From: Ancrocorticia sp047501485
GTDB lineage: Bacteria; Actinomycetota; Actinomycetes; Actinomycetales; Actinomycetaceae
Assembly: GCA_047501485.1 (NCBI GenBank)
Contig: JAZDRN010000002.1
Span: 224,136 to 288,135, forward strand
Direction: 5' to 3'
DNA length: 64,000 nucleotides
Notes under the pieces: generated by a model
Seen by the model: the letters and a program-made list of their open reading frames with translations, nothing else
The model's database searches: none
Told to the model about the DNA's origin: nothing
Position numbers and translations under genes: made by a program
In this document: one piece after another, positions 19,911 through 28,691 of the stretch
Numbering within the stretch: the first letter of the stretch is position 1
How the letters are laid out: each line of letters starts with the position of its first letter

Positions 19911-21578
19911 ATGACACAAGAAGAACTGCGGACTCTCCTTGATCGTTTGCTGTCTGGATGGGAAAACGAAGTTGTTGAATTCAAGGAAGGGGGCGCTGGT
20001 TATTCAACAAGTGACATCGGTAAGTACTTTTCTGCCCTAGCGAATGAAGCCAATTTGCATGGCGTTACGGCAGGTTGGCTCGTATTCGGTGTACGCAATA
20101 GAGACCGGTTGATTGTTGGAACAGGATTTCGGCAGACTGCGGAGGAATTGCAGATGCTGAAGAACCAGATTGCCAATGGCACTGAAACCCATGCATCGTT
20201 TCGTGAGATTCATGAGTTGAACACCGAGTATGGGCGTGTTCTTCTTTTCGAGATTCCCCCAGCGCCTCGTGGAATTCCGGTTGCCTGGAATGGACACTAC
20301 TTCGCACGTAATGGCGAGAGCCTTGGTTCGCTTTCGTTGGGGAAGTCGGATGAGATTCGTTCGCAAGATGTAGGTAATGATTGGTCCGCCGGAGTAGTAC
20401 TAAATGCAACTGTTGATGACCTTGATCCGGAGGCGCTGGAGGCGGCTCGGGAGGCCTTCCACACACGACGTCGAAGTAGAATTTCCAGAGAGGAAATAGC
20501 TTCGTGGTCTACTGAAGACTTCTTGGAAAAGGCGCGTCTGACAACTTGGGGTGGAATTACCCGTGCCACGCTTCTTTTACTTGGAAGACCTGAGTCGACG
20601 CACTTGCTCTCCCCATTGTTGGCTGAGATAACGTGGCGATTGGTCGGCGAAGAACGGGTCTATGAGCACTTTAGCCCTCCATTTGTTCTAGCTACATCAA
20701 AGGTTTACGAGCGGATACGCAACTACAATATTCGAATGATGCAGCCTGGAACCTTGATCCAGACTGAGGTTCAAAAGTATGAAAAAGCGAGCGTCATGGA
20801 GGCAATCCATAACTGCGTTGCGCATGCTGACTACGGCACTGGCGCCCGGATCGTCGTTCAAGAGTATCCCGATCGAATAGTGCTGCAAAACAGTGGGCCT
20901 TTTATCGAGGGGGTGCCCGAGGATTACGTGCTGCGCAATCGGGTACCTCGTACGTATCGTAATCCGTTCCTGGTTAAAGCGATGGTTGAACTTAATATGA
21001 TCGACCAACTTGGCAGTGGTATTTCTTCGATGACTCGTTCTCAGGCCCATCGTTTCTTGCCGTTGCCTGACTACGACTTTGATGAGCCGGGAGCGGTTTC
21101 GCTCACGATCCACGGGGCCGTCATCGACCAGAACTTTAGTCAGATGCTGATGACACATACCGATTTACCGATGAGCGATGTATTGGCTTTGGATCGCATT
21201 CAGAAAAACCAGGAGATACCTTCTGATGCGCAACGTCGCTTGAAAAGGTTGGGACTAATCGAGGGCCGTCGACCTCACCTGCGAGTCAGCGCGCAAGTTG
21301 CTGCCATGACAGGCAAACGTGCTGATTACATCCGTACTCGTGCTCTTGATGACAAGCACTATGAGAAGTTGATAATTGAGTACATCGAGCAGTTCGAAAG
21401 TGCCACACGGGCTGATCTTGATGAGTTCTTGACTGACAAGTTCAGTGATGTTCTTGGTCCGGAAGAAAAGTACCGCAAGCTGAGTTCATTGTTGACCCGG
21501 CTGCGCAAGGCTGGAGAGATCGAAAACGTTGGTGGTCGAAAGCACTCGGTTTGGGAAACTGTAAAAAAGAACAAGTAA
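19911..21578 (+). CDS. AlbA/Schlafen-type DNA-binding and ATP-binding-domain protein
   Basis: A 555-residue protein. Residues about 15-150 are an AlbA_2/Schlafen-like domain (VEFKEGGAGYSTSDIGKYFSA, then GWLVFGVRN). Residues about 275-400 match the C-terminal ATPase-like domain of the RecG-related family (MEAIHNCVAHADY, then LQNSGPF and QLGSGISSM). The last 110 residues look like winged helices. Such proteins are often accessory genes, sometimes in defence or regulation, but no function is established here. The ATG at 19911 has AGGGG five bases upstream. Base and codon use (many AAT, GAT, TTG, CGT) is clearly AT-richer than its neighbours, a sign of transfer. Confidence 0.82.
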   Translation: MTQEELRTLLDRLLSGWENEVVEFKEGGAGYSTSDIGKYFSALANEANLHGVTAGWLVFGVRNRDRLIVGTGFRQTAEELQMLKNQIANGTETHASFREIHELNTEYGRVLLFEIPPAPRGIPVAWNGHYFARNGESLGSLSLGKSDEIRSQDVGNDWSAGVVLNATVDDLDPEALEAAREAFHTRRRSRISREEIASWSTEDFLEKARLTTWGGITRATLLLLGRPESTHLLSPLLAEITWRLVGEERVYEHFSPPFVLATSKVYERIRNYNIRMMQPGTLIQTEVQKYEKASVMEAIHNCVAHADYGTGARIVVQEYPDRIVLQNSGPFIEGVPEDYVLRNRVPRTYRNPFLVKAMVELNMIDQLGSGISSMTRSQAHRFLPLPDYDFDEPGAVSLTIHGAVIDQNFSQMLMTHTDLPMSDVLALDRIQKNQEIPSDAQRRLKRLGLIEGRRPHLRVSAQVAAMTGKRADYIRTRALDDKHYEKLIIEYIEQFESATRADLDEFLTDKFSDVLGPEEKYRKLSSLLTRLRKAGEIENVGGRKHSVWETVKKNK

Positions 21579-21957
21579 GCGGCAAGCTCTTCTGACAGTA
21601 CTTGCTTCAAAGATCGGCAATATTTCAACGTTTCTTCTTTTTTGGCGGCTGTCCGCTTTCTGATGTCTTCATAAAAGGAAGAAGAGTTCTGGGTGGCGGC
21701 GACATTGTTGGCAGCATGATCTTGTATCAGAAGAAGGGCTGATGTATCACTGCAAACTCCTTTCACGGAGCCTCGCGCAACGAATGATTACGCGTTGCGT
21801 TACAAACGGCAGTAGATCTGAGCGGAAATACTTCTTCGAACGATATGGATATTGGTGTAGCGTGACAGGGGCTACAGGGCGGCGACGGCCCAGAATTTGG
21901 TAAACTGTCGTTCTGCCGTTTGTTCAATGAGGCGGCACCCGATAGAAGGAGACCGAG
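21579..21957. other. Intergenic region before bL37
   Basis: 379 bases without a supported gene. The first part keeps the AT-rich character of the preceding gene. TAAACT at about 21901 is a possible -10 for bL37. Minus-strand ORFs here have no coding character. Confidence 0.35.
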
Positions 21958-22032
21958 ATGAGCAGGCGTGGACGTAAGCGTCGCGCTCGTGCGGGGAAAG
22001 CCGCTAACCACGGCAAGCGTCCCAACGCATGA
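21958..22032 (+). CDS. Large-subunit ribosomal protein bL37
   Basis: A 24-residue, very basic peptide: MSRRGRKRRAR at the start and NHGKRPNA at the end. This is the pattern of bL37, the small actinobacterial ribosomal protein seen in the mycobacterial 70S structure, where it binds 23S rRNA. AGAAGGAGA lies 6-14 bases before the ATG. It stands alone with its own terminator six bases after the stop. Genes this short are easily missed. Confidence 0.88.
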   Translation: MSRRGRKRRARAGKAANHGKRPNA

Positions 22033-22037
22033 GCCCT

Positions 22038-22068
22038 ATCAGGCCCGGATCGATGATCCGGGCCTGAT
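22038..22068 (+). terminator. Intrinsic terminator of the bL37 gene
   Basis: A perfect 14-bp stem (ATCAGGCCCGGATC and its complement) with a 3-base loop is followed by GTTTTG. Confidence 0.85.
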
Positions 22069-22155
22069 GTTTTGTGAAGACAGTGGTTTGCTCGGAGTGC
22101 TCCCTTGCTCGAAATCCTCAACGGAGTACTCGCGGCTGAAAGAGGTCACGGTTTT

Positions 22156-22219
22156 GGCGAGAGGCCACAGATAGGGCACCGTCAGACCTGTGGCCTCTCG
22201 CCCTATCTGTGGCCTCTCG
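22156..22219. repeat. Interspersed palindromic repeat, copy A
   Basis: CGAGAGGCCACAGATAGGG at 22158-22176 is the exact complement of 22201-22219 (19 bp). A further copy of CTGTGGCCTCTCG at 22188-22200 could pair with the same left arm, so two alternative hairpins are possible. The core recurs at 36402 and 37712. It lies between bL37 and the convergent SGNH-like gene. Confidence 0.8.
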
Positions 22220-22368
22220 AATGAAGGGTTACCTCTTCACCTCTTCGAATGCGGTTCGGCCGTCGCTACGGCGAAGAACGGCCAGCAGCGAGCGTGTTCT
22301 ATCGGGCAAGTTCTATGCGGCACGGACATCCTCGGACTCGGCGAGCCGTATCTTTGCGAACGTCCTTA

Positions 22369-22968
22369 TTACGCCGAAGCTGGTGGCACTCCTAACCATT
22401 CGTTCCAGCCGTTGTGAAGAACGAGCCACGCCATGAGGCCATAGCCGGCCTGGCGCGGGGCATAGCTTCCCGAGACCAACGTGTCCGTGTTCCACTGCTC
22501 GTGGGTGACCAGGGGCGAGTAGGTGTCCACGAAGGGCACCCCGCGCCGCTCGCACACATCCTTGTAGGCGCGAGTGAGATCCGCCTGCACCTTCTGTGCG
22601 ATATCGCGACGCGGGGGAGGGCCCACCACGAAAGTATGCAGGCGCATTCTCTCGGCGGAGTCGAGGAGGTTGGCGAGGTGCAGGCGGGCCCGCGCGAGCG
22701 TCTGGCTGGTATCGAGGTCGTGTGATCCGAGACCGATGACGAGCCTGCAATCGACCTCGGGAGAGATACGGCGTGCGACCTCCTCCTCCCAACGCATGGC
22801 AAGGCGTGCGGTGTCCTCGCCGGGTACGGCGAGACTCATCCACAGGATAGGGGGCTCGTTTGACGTCCTCGCCATGACCCGTCCCGTCCAGCCGAGAGCG
22901 CGCGCGTCGCCAAGACCGGCGACGAGTTCGTCGCCCATGAATAGGATGCGGATCTGCGGGTCGTTCAC
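22369..22968 (-). CDS. SGNH/GDSL-like protein with altered catalytic positions
   Basis: A 199-residue protein of the SGNH-hydrolase fold. The block I region reads IRILFMGDELVAGLGD, with Glu where the nucleophilic Ser of GDS lies. Block III reads GLGSHDLD instead of GxND. The C-terminal block V (DxxHP) is replaced by GSYAPRQAGYG, without Asp or His. The fold is supported by the order of these blocks; esterase activity is doubtful. The GTG at 22968 starts just before the conserved first strand. A longer start at ATG 23007 or 23178 is possible but lacks conserved sequence. The gene is alone. Confidence 0.72.
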   Translation of the reverse strand: MNDPQIRILFMGDELVAGLGDARALGWTGRVMARTSNEPPILWMSLAVPGEDTARLAMRWEEEVARRISPEVDCRLVIGLGSHDLDTSQTLARARLHLANLLDSAERMRLHTFVVGPPPRRDIAQKVQADLTRAYKDVCERRGVPFVDTYSPLVTHEQWNTDTLVSGSYAPRQAGYGLMAWLVLHNGWNEWLGVPPASA

Positions 22969-23183
22969 ACCACTACTTTGGCAGAAAAATGATGTCCATG
23001 CCCGATCCATGCCGAAATACGTACTCGTTTCGGCCACCGCTGCCGGGAGTCTCGGGACTCCGGCGGACTGAATGTGAAGCTTTGGCGGGCTGAAAGGTCC
23101 GGGCTTCGCGCGAGTTGGGCGAGTTGGGCGAAGTGGGTGACATGCATGCGCGCGAATCGCGCGGAGTGCAGTGCGCATGCGAG

Positions 23184-23219
23184 AACGGCGCGCACCGTCG
23201 TCTCCCGGTGCGCGCCGTT
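23184..23219 (-). terminator. Hairpin terminator of kgd
   Basis: A perfect 13-bp stem (AACGGCGCGCACC and its complement) with a 10-base loop begins 11 bases after the kgd stop on the minus strand. Confidence 0.75.
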
Positions 23220-23229
23220 GCTCGCGAGG

Positions 23230-26200
23230 TTACCTCGTGAAAGCGGCGGTCAGAATCTCCTGATTCTGGGCCGCGTGCTCCTTGCCTCGTCCGGTGGAGG
23301 GAGAGGCCGCTGCGGGACGCGATATCAGCGTCGGCGAGATGCCCACCCGGCGGAAGAGGTTCAGAGCGAAGTGCGGCCAGGGCCCCTGATTCTCTGGTTC
23401 GTCCTGCACCCAGTAGACCTCGGCCCCCGGATAATTCTCCAGGACACTCGAGAGTTCCTCGACGGGATCGGGATACAGCTGCTCGATCCGCACGATAGCG
23501 GTGGTGCTGTCGCCCGAGCGGATGCGCTGTTCCAGAAGATCGTAGTAGATGCGTCCGGAACACAGCAGCACCCGATTGACGTTCTCCATCGTCGAATCGA
23601 CCTCGTCTATGATCGGCTGGAAGGCCCCCGTCGTAAAGTCCTCGATCGCGGAGACGGCTGCCCTGCGGCGCAGGAGCTGCTTCGGGGTGAAGACCACCAG
23701 CGGGGTGCGCGGGCGGTAGTAGGCCTGGGTGCGCAGCATGTGGAAATGGTTCGCCGGCGTCGAGGGCTGGCATACCCACATGTTTCTCTGTGCGCACAGC
23801 TGGAGGTAACGCTCGATCCTGGCAGAGGAGTGATCGGGCCCCTGCCCCTCGAACCCGTGCGGGAGCATGAGCACCAGCGAGGAACGCTGGCTCCATTTCT
23901 GCTCGGCCGAGGAGACGAACTCGTCGATCACGGTCTGGGCTCCGTTGGCGAAGTCGCCGAACTGGGCCTCCCACACCACCAGGGCATCGGGGCGCTCCAC
24001 GGAGTAGCCGTACTCAAAGGCCATCACCGAATACTCCGACAGTGAGGAATCGTAGATCCAGAACTTCGCCTGGTCCTCGGTGAGGGCACGCAGCGGGGTC
24101 CACTCGGCACCCGTGTCATGATCGTGCACGGTGGCGTGGCGCTGAACGAAGGTTCCGCGGCGCACGTCCTGGCCGGACATGCGCACCGGCAAGCCCTCGA
24201 TGAGCAGCGAACCGAAGGCCAATAGTTCTCCGAAGCCCCAGTCGATGTTGCCGTCGTGGCTCATCTTGGCCCGGCGCTCGAAGAGCTGGGCGATCTTGGG
24301 GTGCAACGTGAAGCCCTCTGGAACCTGCAGATGGGCGTCGCCGATGCGGCGAATGATCTGCGAGCTGGCGGAGGAGGTCCAGCCCACCAGCGTGCCAGCG
24401 TCCTCCTGCTGCGCGGCAGGGAGCTCGAGCCCGGCGATGGCGTCCTGCTGCCCTTTGTCCAGTGCGGCCTCGGCCTCCTTGACCTGGATGAACGCGTTGT
24501 CCAGGGAAGCCTGATACTCGCGCTCGGAGGCTTCGGCCTCCTCCGCGGTCAGTTCGCCACGTCCTATGAGGGACTCGCGGTAGAGCTGCCTCGTGGTGCG
24601 TTTGGAATCGACCAGGGCGTACATGACCGGTTGGGTCATCGACGGGTCGTCTCCCTCATTGTGCCCGCGGCGGCGGTAGCAGATGAGATCGATGATGACG
24701 TCCTTGTTGAACTCCTGCCGGTACTCGTAGGCCAGGCCGGCCGCCCGCACCACGGCTTCGGGGTCGTCTCCGTTCACATGGAAGATCGGCAGTTGCAGGC
24801 CCTTGGCGATGTCGGTGGCGTAGTTGGAGGAGCGTCCGGCGGTGGGAGCCGTAGTGAAACCGATCTGGTTGTTCACGATGATATGGATCGTGCCGCCGGT
24901 CTTGTATCCGCGCAGCTGGGACAGGTTGAGGACCTCCTGAACCACGCCCTGGCCCGCGAAGGCGGCGTCGCCGTGGACGAGGATCGGAAGCACGGCATAG
25001 CCGTCGTCGCCCAGATTCTGCAGATCCTGCTTGGCCCGGACGATCCCTTCGAGAACCCCGGAGGCGGCCTCCAGATGCGACGGGTTGGCAGCGAGGTAGA
25101 CGCCGGTCTGATCGCCGTTGGGAGCGGTGTACACGCCCTCGGTGCCGAGATGGTACTTGACGTCCCCGGAGCCCTGCACCGTGCGGGGATCCACGATCCC
25201 GTCGAACTCGGTGAAGATCTGTTTATAGGACTTTCCCGCGATATTCGTCAGAACGTTGAGACGCCCGCGGTGGGCCATCGAGATGGCGACGTCGGGCAGT
25301 CCGTCGTTCGCGGCGTGCGCCAGGACCTCATCGAGGGCGGGGATGAGCGATTCGCCGCCCTCCAACGAGAAACGCTTCTGCCCCAGATACTTGGTGTGCA
25401 GGAATGCCTCGAACGCCTCGGATTGATTGAGCTTGGCGAGGATGTGCCGCTGCTTCTCGGGGCTCATCTTCTCGGAGGAGAGCTCCAGCCGCGCCTGGAA
25501 CCACTTGCGCTGGGCGGGATCCGAGATGTGCATGTACTCGTATCCGGTGGTGGAGCAATAGGCTGAGCGCAGGCGCCGCAGGATCTCCCGCAACGTCATC
25601 GTGTTCTGTGCGCCGAAATCGCCGGTGGGGAACTCCCGGTCCAGATCCCATGAGGTCAACCCGTAGCTGGAGAGCCGCAGGTCCGGATGGCGCAACGGGC
25701 GGAATGCCAATGGATCGAGGTCGGCTATCAGATGCCCGCGCGAGCGATAGGAGTGGATGAGCCGGGCGATCCGCGAGGGACGATCGAGCTCGCGGCCCGC
25801 GTCGTACTCGATATCGCGTTCCCAGGTATAGGGCTCGGCCGGGACGTGCAGCGAGATGAAGACCCTGTCGTAGAAGCCGTCCAGGCCCAAGAGCTTGCGC
25901 TCCATGATGCGCAGGAAATCGCCCGACTGCGCCCCCTGGATGATCCGGTGATCGTAGGTGGAGCTGAGGGTGACCACCTTGGAGACCCCGAGACGCGCCA
26001 GTGTCCCGTCCGAGGCTCCGGAGAACTCCGCCGGATAGACCATGGAGCCGACGCCCACGATGAGCCCCTGCCCCTTCATGAGCCGGGGGACCGATTGCGT
26101 GGTGCCGATGCCGCCGGGGTTGGTCAGGGAGACCGTTGTGCCCTGGTAGTCCTCCATGGTCAGTGTGTTCTCGCGGCCGCGCCGGACCAGCCCCTCGTAT

Positions 26201-26937
26201 TCGTTGAGGAACTGATCGAACGTCATGAGTTCCGCACCCTTGATGGAGGGAACCACCAGGCTGCGGGAGCCGTCGGGACGCTGGACATCGATGGCCAGGC
26301 CGAAGTTGATGTGCTGAGGCCGGTGAATGGACGGCTTGCCGTCGGCCACCGCATAGGAGTTGTTCATCTCCGGCATCTGCACCAGCGCCTCGATGAGCGC
26401 GTATCCGATGAGATGGGTGAACGAGATCTTGCCGCCGCGGGTCGACTGCAGGTACTCGTTGATGAGCGCCCGGTTGTCGAACATGATCTTGGCTGGGATC
26501 TGGCGGAACGAGGTCGCCGTCGGGATCTCCAGAGAGGAATCCATGTTGGTGGCGACGGACTTGGCCGCACCCTTGAGACGCTCGGTCACCTCCTCGCCCA
26601 GTGGCTGCTTGGTGGGTGCAAGCTGATAATGCTTGGCGTAGGGCGTGAGGGCGGGCTGCGAAGCTGAGCGCGGTGCCGGAGGAAGATCGGCACGTTGGGT
26701 GGAGAATTCGGGGGAGGTCAACCGGGAGTCGGATGTCGAATGCACCGAGATCTGCGCTTCGGCGGTCTTGGGAGAGAGCGGGTCCGGCGATTTGGTGACC
26801 TTGCCCTCGTCCTCCCATCGTCTGAAAAGCTCGCGCCATTGCGGTTGTACATTCGAGCGGTCGACGAGATAGCTGGAGTAAAGATCTTCGATGAACCCTT
26901 GGTTGGCCCCGAAGTCTTCAGGATGCTGCTGTGTCAC
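23230..26937 (-). CDS. kgd: Multifunctional 2-oxoglutarate dehydrogenase E1/E2 (KgdA)
   Basis: A 1235-residue fusion typical of actinobacteria, acting at the 2-oxoglutarate node of the TCA cycle (decarboxylase and succinyltransferase). The N-terminus FGANQGFIEDLYSSYLVDR is the E1 tail. After a Pro/Ser linker comes an E2o-type acyltransferase with DHRIIQGAQSGDF near residue 325, then the E1 part with the ThDP motif GDAAFAGQG near 655 and VNNQIGFTT, and the C-terminal transketolase-like domain. No lipoyl domain is present, as expected. The start is GTG, with GAGG six bases upstream. A terminator follows. Its presence implies an oxidative TCA segment. Confidence 0.95.
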   Translation of the reverse strand: MTQQHPEDFGANQGFIEDLYSSYLVDRSNVQPQWRELFRRWEDEGKVTKSPDPLSPKTAEAQISVHSTSDSRLTSPEFSTQRADLPPAPRSASQPALTPYAKHYQLAPTKQPLGEEVTERLKGAAKSVATNMDSSLEIPTATSFRQIPAKIMFDNRALINEYLQSTRGGKISFTHLIGYALIEALVQMPEMNNSYAVADGKPSIHRPQHINFGLAIDVQRPDGSRSLVVPSIKGAELMTFDQFLNEYEGLVRRGRENTLTMEDYQGTTVSLTNPGGIGTTQSVPRLMKGQGLIVGVGSMVYPAEFSGASDGTLARLGVSKVVTLSSTYDHRIIQGAQSGDFLRIMERKLLGLDGFYDRVFISLHVPAEPYTWERDIEYDAGRELDRPSRIARLIHSYRSRGHLIADLDPLAFRPLRHPDLRLSSYGLTSWDLDREFPTGDFGAQNTMTLREILRRLRSAYCSTTGYEYMHISDPAQRKWFQARLELSSEKMSPEKQRHILAKLNQSEAFEAFLHTKYLGQKRFSLEGGESLIPALDEVLAHAANDGLPDVAISMAHRGRLNVLTNIAGKSYKQIFTEFDGIVDPRTVQGSGDVKYHLGTEGVYTAPNGDQTGVYLAANPSHLEAASGVLEGIVRAKQDLQNLGDDGYAVLPILVHGDAAFAGQGVVQEVLNLSQLRGYKTGGTIHIIVNNQIGFTTAPTAGRSSNYATDIAKGLQLPIFHVNGDDPEAVVRAAGLAYEYRQEFNKDVIIDLICYRRRGHNEGDDPSMTQPVMYALVDSKRTTRQLYRESLIGRGELTAEEAEASEREYQASLDNAFIQVKEAEAALDKGQQDAIAGLELPAAQQEDAGTLVGWTSSASSQIIRRIGDAHLQVPEGFTLHPKIAQLFERRAKMSHDGNIDWGFGELLAFGSLLIEGLPVRMSGQDVRRGTFVQRHATVHDHDTGAEWTPLRALTEDQAKFWIYDSSLSEYSVMAFEYGYSVERPDALVVWEAQFGDFANGAQTVIDEFVSSAEQKWSQRSSLVLMLPHGFEGQGPDHSSARIERYLQLCAQRNMWVCQPSTPANHFHMLRTQAYYRPRTPLVVFTPKQLLRRRAAVSAIEDFTTGAFQPIIDEVDSTMENVNRVLLCSGRIYYDLLEQRIRSGDSTTAIVRIEQLYPDPVEELSSVLENYPGAEVYWVQDEPENQGPWPHFALNLFRRVGISPTLISRPAAASPSTGRGKEHAAQNQEILTAAFTR

Positions 26938-27179
26938 TTAATGCCTCATCTACGGGTGGGTGAACACAACAAGAATACGTGACGTTCGTCCCATAGTCAT
27001 AGCTGGCACAAAGACTTGAAGAAGGTATTGCACAGTCTTGAACGAGCCGATGCACGGACGTGAAGATGCATGGCTTCGCGTGAGTGAGAGAGCCGGTGAA
27101 AACGACGAGTTCGCGGGGCCGATGTGATCTCAGCGGCGGACGAGTCGGAAGCGTTTCGCCGCCGTGAGAGGGCGGTTAG

Positions 27180-27215
27180 AATATGGCTCATCATGTTAGC
27201 CATATTGCGCAATAT
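27180..27215 (+). promoter_or_regulatory. Overlapping palindromes in the leader of the CNNM genes
   Basis: AATATGGCT (27180-27188) and AGCCATATT (27198-27206) form a 9-bp inverted repeat. It overlaps the 14-bp palindrome ATATTGCGCAATAT (27202-27215). TAGAAT at 27177-27182 could be a -10 box. The layout suggests an operator over the start of transcription; the regulator is unknown. Confidence 0.5.
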
Positions 27216-27218
27216 CCG

Positions 27219-28691
27219 ATGAGCGACATAGTTCTTCTCGCTCTGGGCGTGCTTCTCACGCTCGGCACAGCGATCTTCGTAGCCGCCGAATTCTCTCTCG
27301 TGGCTCTCGACCCGGCGACGGTTGCCGGGCAAGCGGAGAAGGACCCGCGAGCGCGAGTCGTCAACAGAGCCCTCCATCAACTCTCCCTCCAGCTCTCGGC
27401 CTGCCAGGTGGGCATCACGCTCACCACGATCCTGCTCGGCTATGTGGCGCAGGACCCGCTTTCCAGGCTTCTCGATGGCCCACTGCAGTCGCTGGGACTG
27501 GCTCAGGCGGCCGCCGTGGCGATCTCGGCGACGGCGGCGTTCATCCTCGTCAACCTCTTCTCCATGCTGTTCGGTGAACTGGTCCCGAAGAACATGGCGC
27601 TATCCGGTCCCTTGCGGACCGCCGGCCTCGTCTCGCGCCCGCTGCACGTTTTCACGGTCGTCTTCAAGCCCGTCATCGTGGTGCTCAACGGAATGGCGAA
27701 CAGGCTGTTGCGCCGCTTCGGCATCGAGCCCGCCGAGGAGATGTCGGGGGCGCGTTCGGCCAGCGAGCTCGGCGCCCTCGTGCGTCGCTCGGCGGAGGCC
27801 GGAACACTCGATGTGTCCACGGCACGTCTGGTGACGCGGTCCATCGGGGTGGGGCAACTGACCGCGGTCGATGTCATGACCGACAGGGTCCGCCTGCAGA
27901 CGCTGTCCGACACGGCCAGCGCGGCCGACGTCGTCGCCCTCTCGCGCGCGACGGGTCTCTCACGATTCCCGGTGGTCGGCGACGGCGTCGACGACGTGCG
28001 GGGGTTCGTTCACCTGCGCCGTGCGGTGGCCGTTCCCTTCGAGCGCCGTCGCGAGGTACAGGTGACCAGCGCCTCGCTGATGTCCCCCGCCCCGCGGGTG
28101 CCTGAGACCATGAGGCTGGCACAGCTACTCGTGGACCTGCGCGACCAGGGGTTGCAGATGGCGCTCGTCGTCGACGAATACGGGGGAACGTCCGGAGTGG
28201 TGACGCTGGAGGACGTCGTCGAGGAGATCGTCGGCGAAGTGGCCGACGAACACGATCCGCGGCGCCCCTCCGTCTATCGGAGCGGCGATGGGAACTGGTC
28301 CGTTCCCGGTTCGTTGCGCCCTGACGAACTGGCGCGCGTCTGCCCCGTCGATGTGCCCGATGACGGCCCGTACGAGACCTTGGGCGGCTATATCATGTTC
28401 GCCCTTGGCCGCATCCCGAGGGAAGGCGACATCGTCGCTGTGGACAATGCGCGTCTGCGCGTGGAGACGATGGATGGACGGCGGATAGAACGTGTTCATG
28501 TCTCGCTTGTCCGGGCCGAGGAGAGCCCGTTCGAGGACGCCGGCACGCTCGCAGTCTACGGCGCCGGTGCCGCATCCGAGGCGGGAGACCCGGTGGAAGA
28601 GGATATGAGCGGGGAGACGGCGCAGGCCGCGACCGAAGCGCTGGAATCCGCCGCAGACGATACGAGGTCAGGAGAGGGGGAGAGCGCATGA
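27219..28691 (+). CDS. CNNM/CorC (HlyC-family) transport or efflux protein 1
   Basis: A 490-residue membrane protein. An N-terminal CNNM/DUF21 domain with hydrophobic helices occupies about residues 1-190 (FVAAEFSLVALD, CQVGITLTTILLGYV). A pair of CBS domains follows at about 205-345 (LVVDEYGGTSGVVTLEDVVEEIVGE). A CorC_HlyC transporter-associated domain comes next, then an acidic tail. The family is linked to Mg2+/Co2+ transport. The ATG at 27219 fits the usual N-terminus MSDIVLLALGV; an ATG at 27183 would lie inside the palindromic leader. It overlaps the next gene by ATGA. Confidence 0.88.
   Translation: MSDIVLLALGVLLTLGTAIFVAAEFSLVALDPATVAGQAEKDPRARVVNRALHQLSLQLSACQVGITLTTILLGYVAQDPLSRLLDGPLQSLGLAQAAAVAISATAAFILVNLFSMLFGELVPKNMALSGPLRTAGLVSRPLHVFTVVFKPVIVVLNGMANRLLRRFGIEPAEEMSGARSASELGALVRRSAEAGTLDVSTARLVTRSIGVGQLTAVDVMTDRVRLQTLSDTASAADVVALSRATGLSRFPVVGDGVDDVRGFVHLRRAVAVPFERRREVQVTSASLMSPAPRVPETMRLAQLLVDLRDQGLQMALVVDEYGGTSGVVTLEDVVEEIVGEVADEHDPRRPSVYRSGDGNWSVPGSLRPDELARVCPVDVPDDGPYETLGGYIMFALGRIPREGDIVAVDNARLRVETMDGRRIERVHVSLVRAEESPFEDAGTLAVYGAGAASEAGDPVEEDMSGETAQAATEALESAADDTRSGEGESA

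Noticed and set aside
21359..21766. Minus-strand ORF over the end of the AlbA-like gene
   Set aside because: No Shine-Dalgarno, no known domain, and mostly antisense to a supported gene.
22153..22221. Possible CRISPR array in the repeat at 22.2 kb
   Set aside because: Only two direct copies with a short spacer, an inverted third arm and no cas genes.
25687..26667. Long ORF antisense to kgd
   Set aside because: It is a shadow of the GC-rich kgd frame; it has no family resemblance or ribosome binding site.
27183..27218. Longer start for the first CNNM protein
   Set aside because: It would translate the palindromic leader, and family homology starts at the ATG at 27219.
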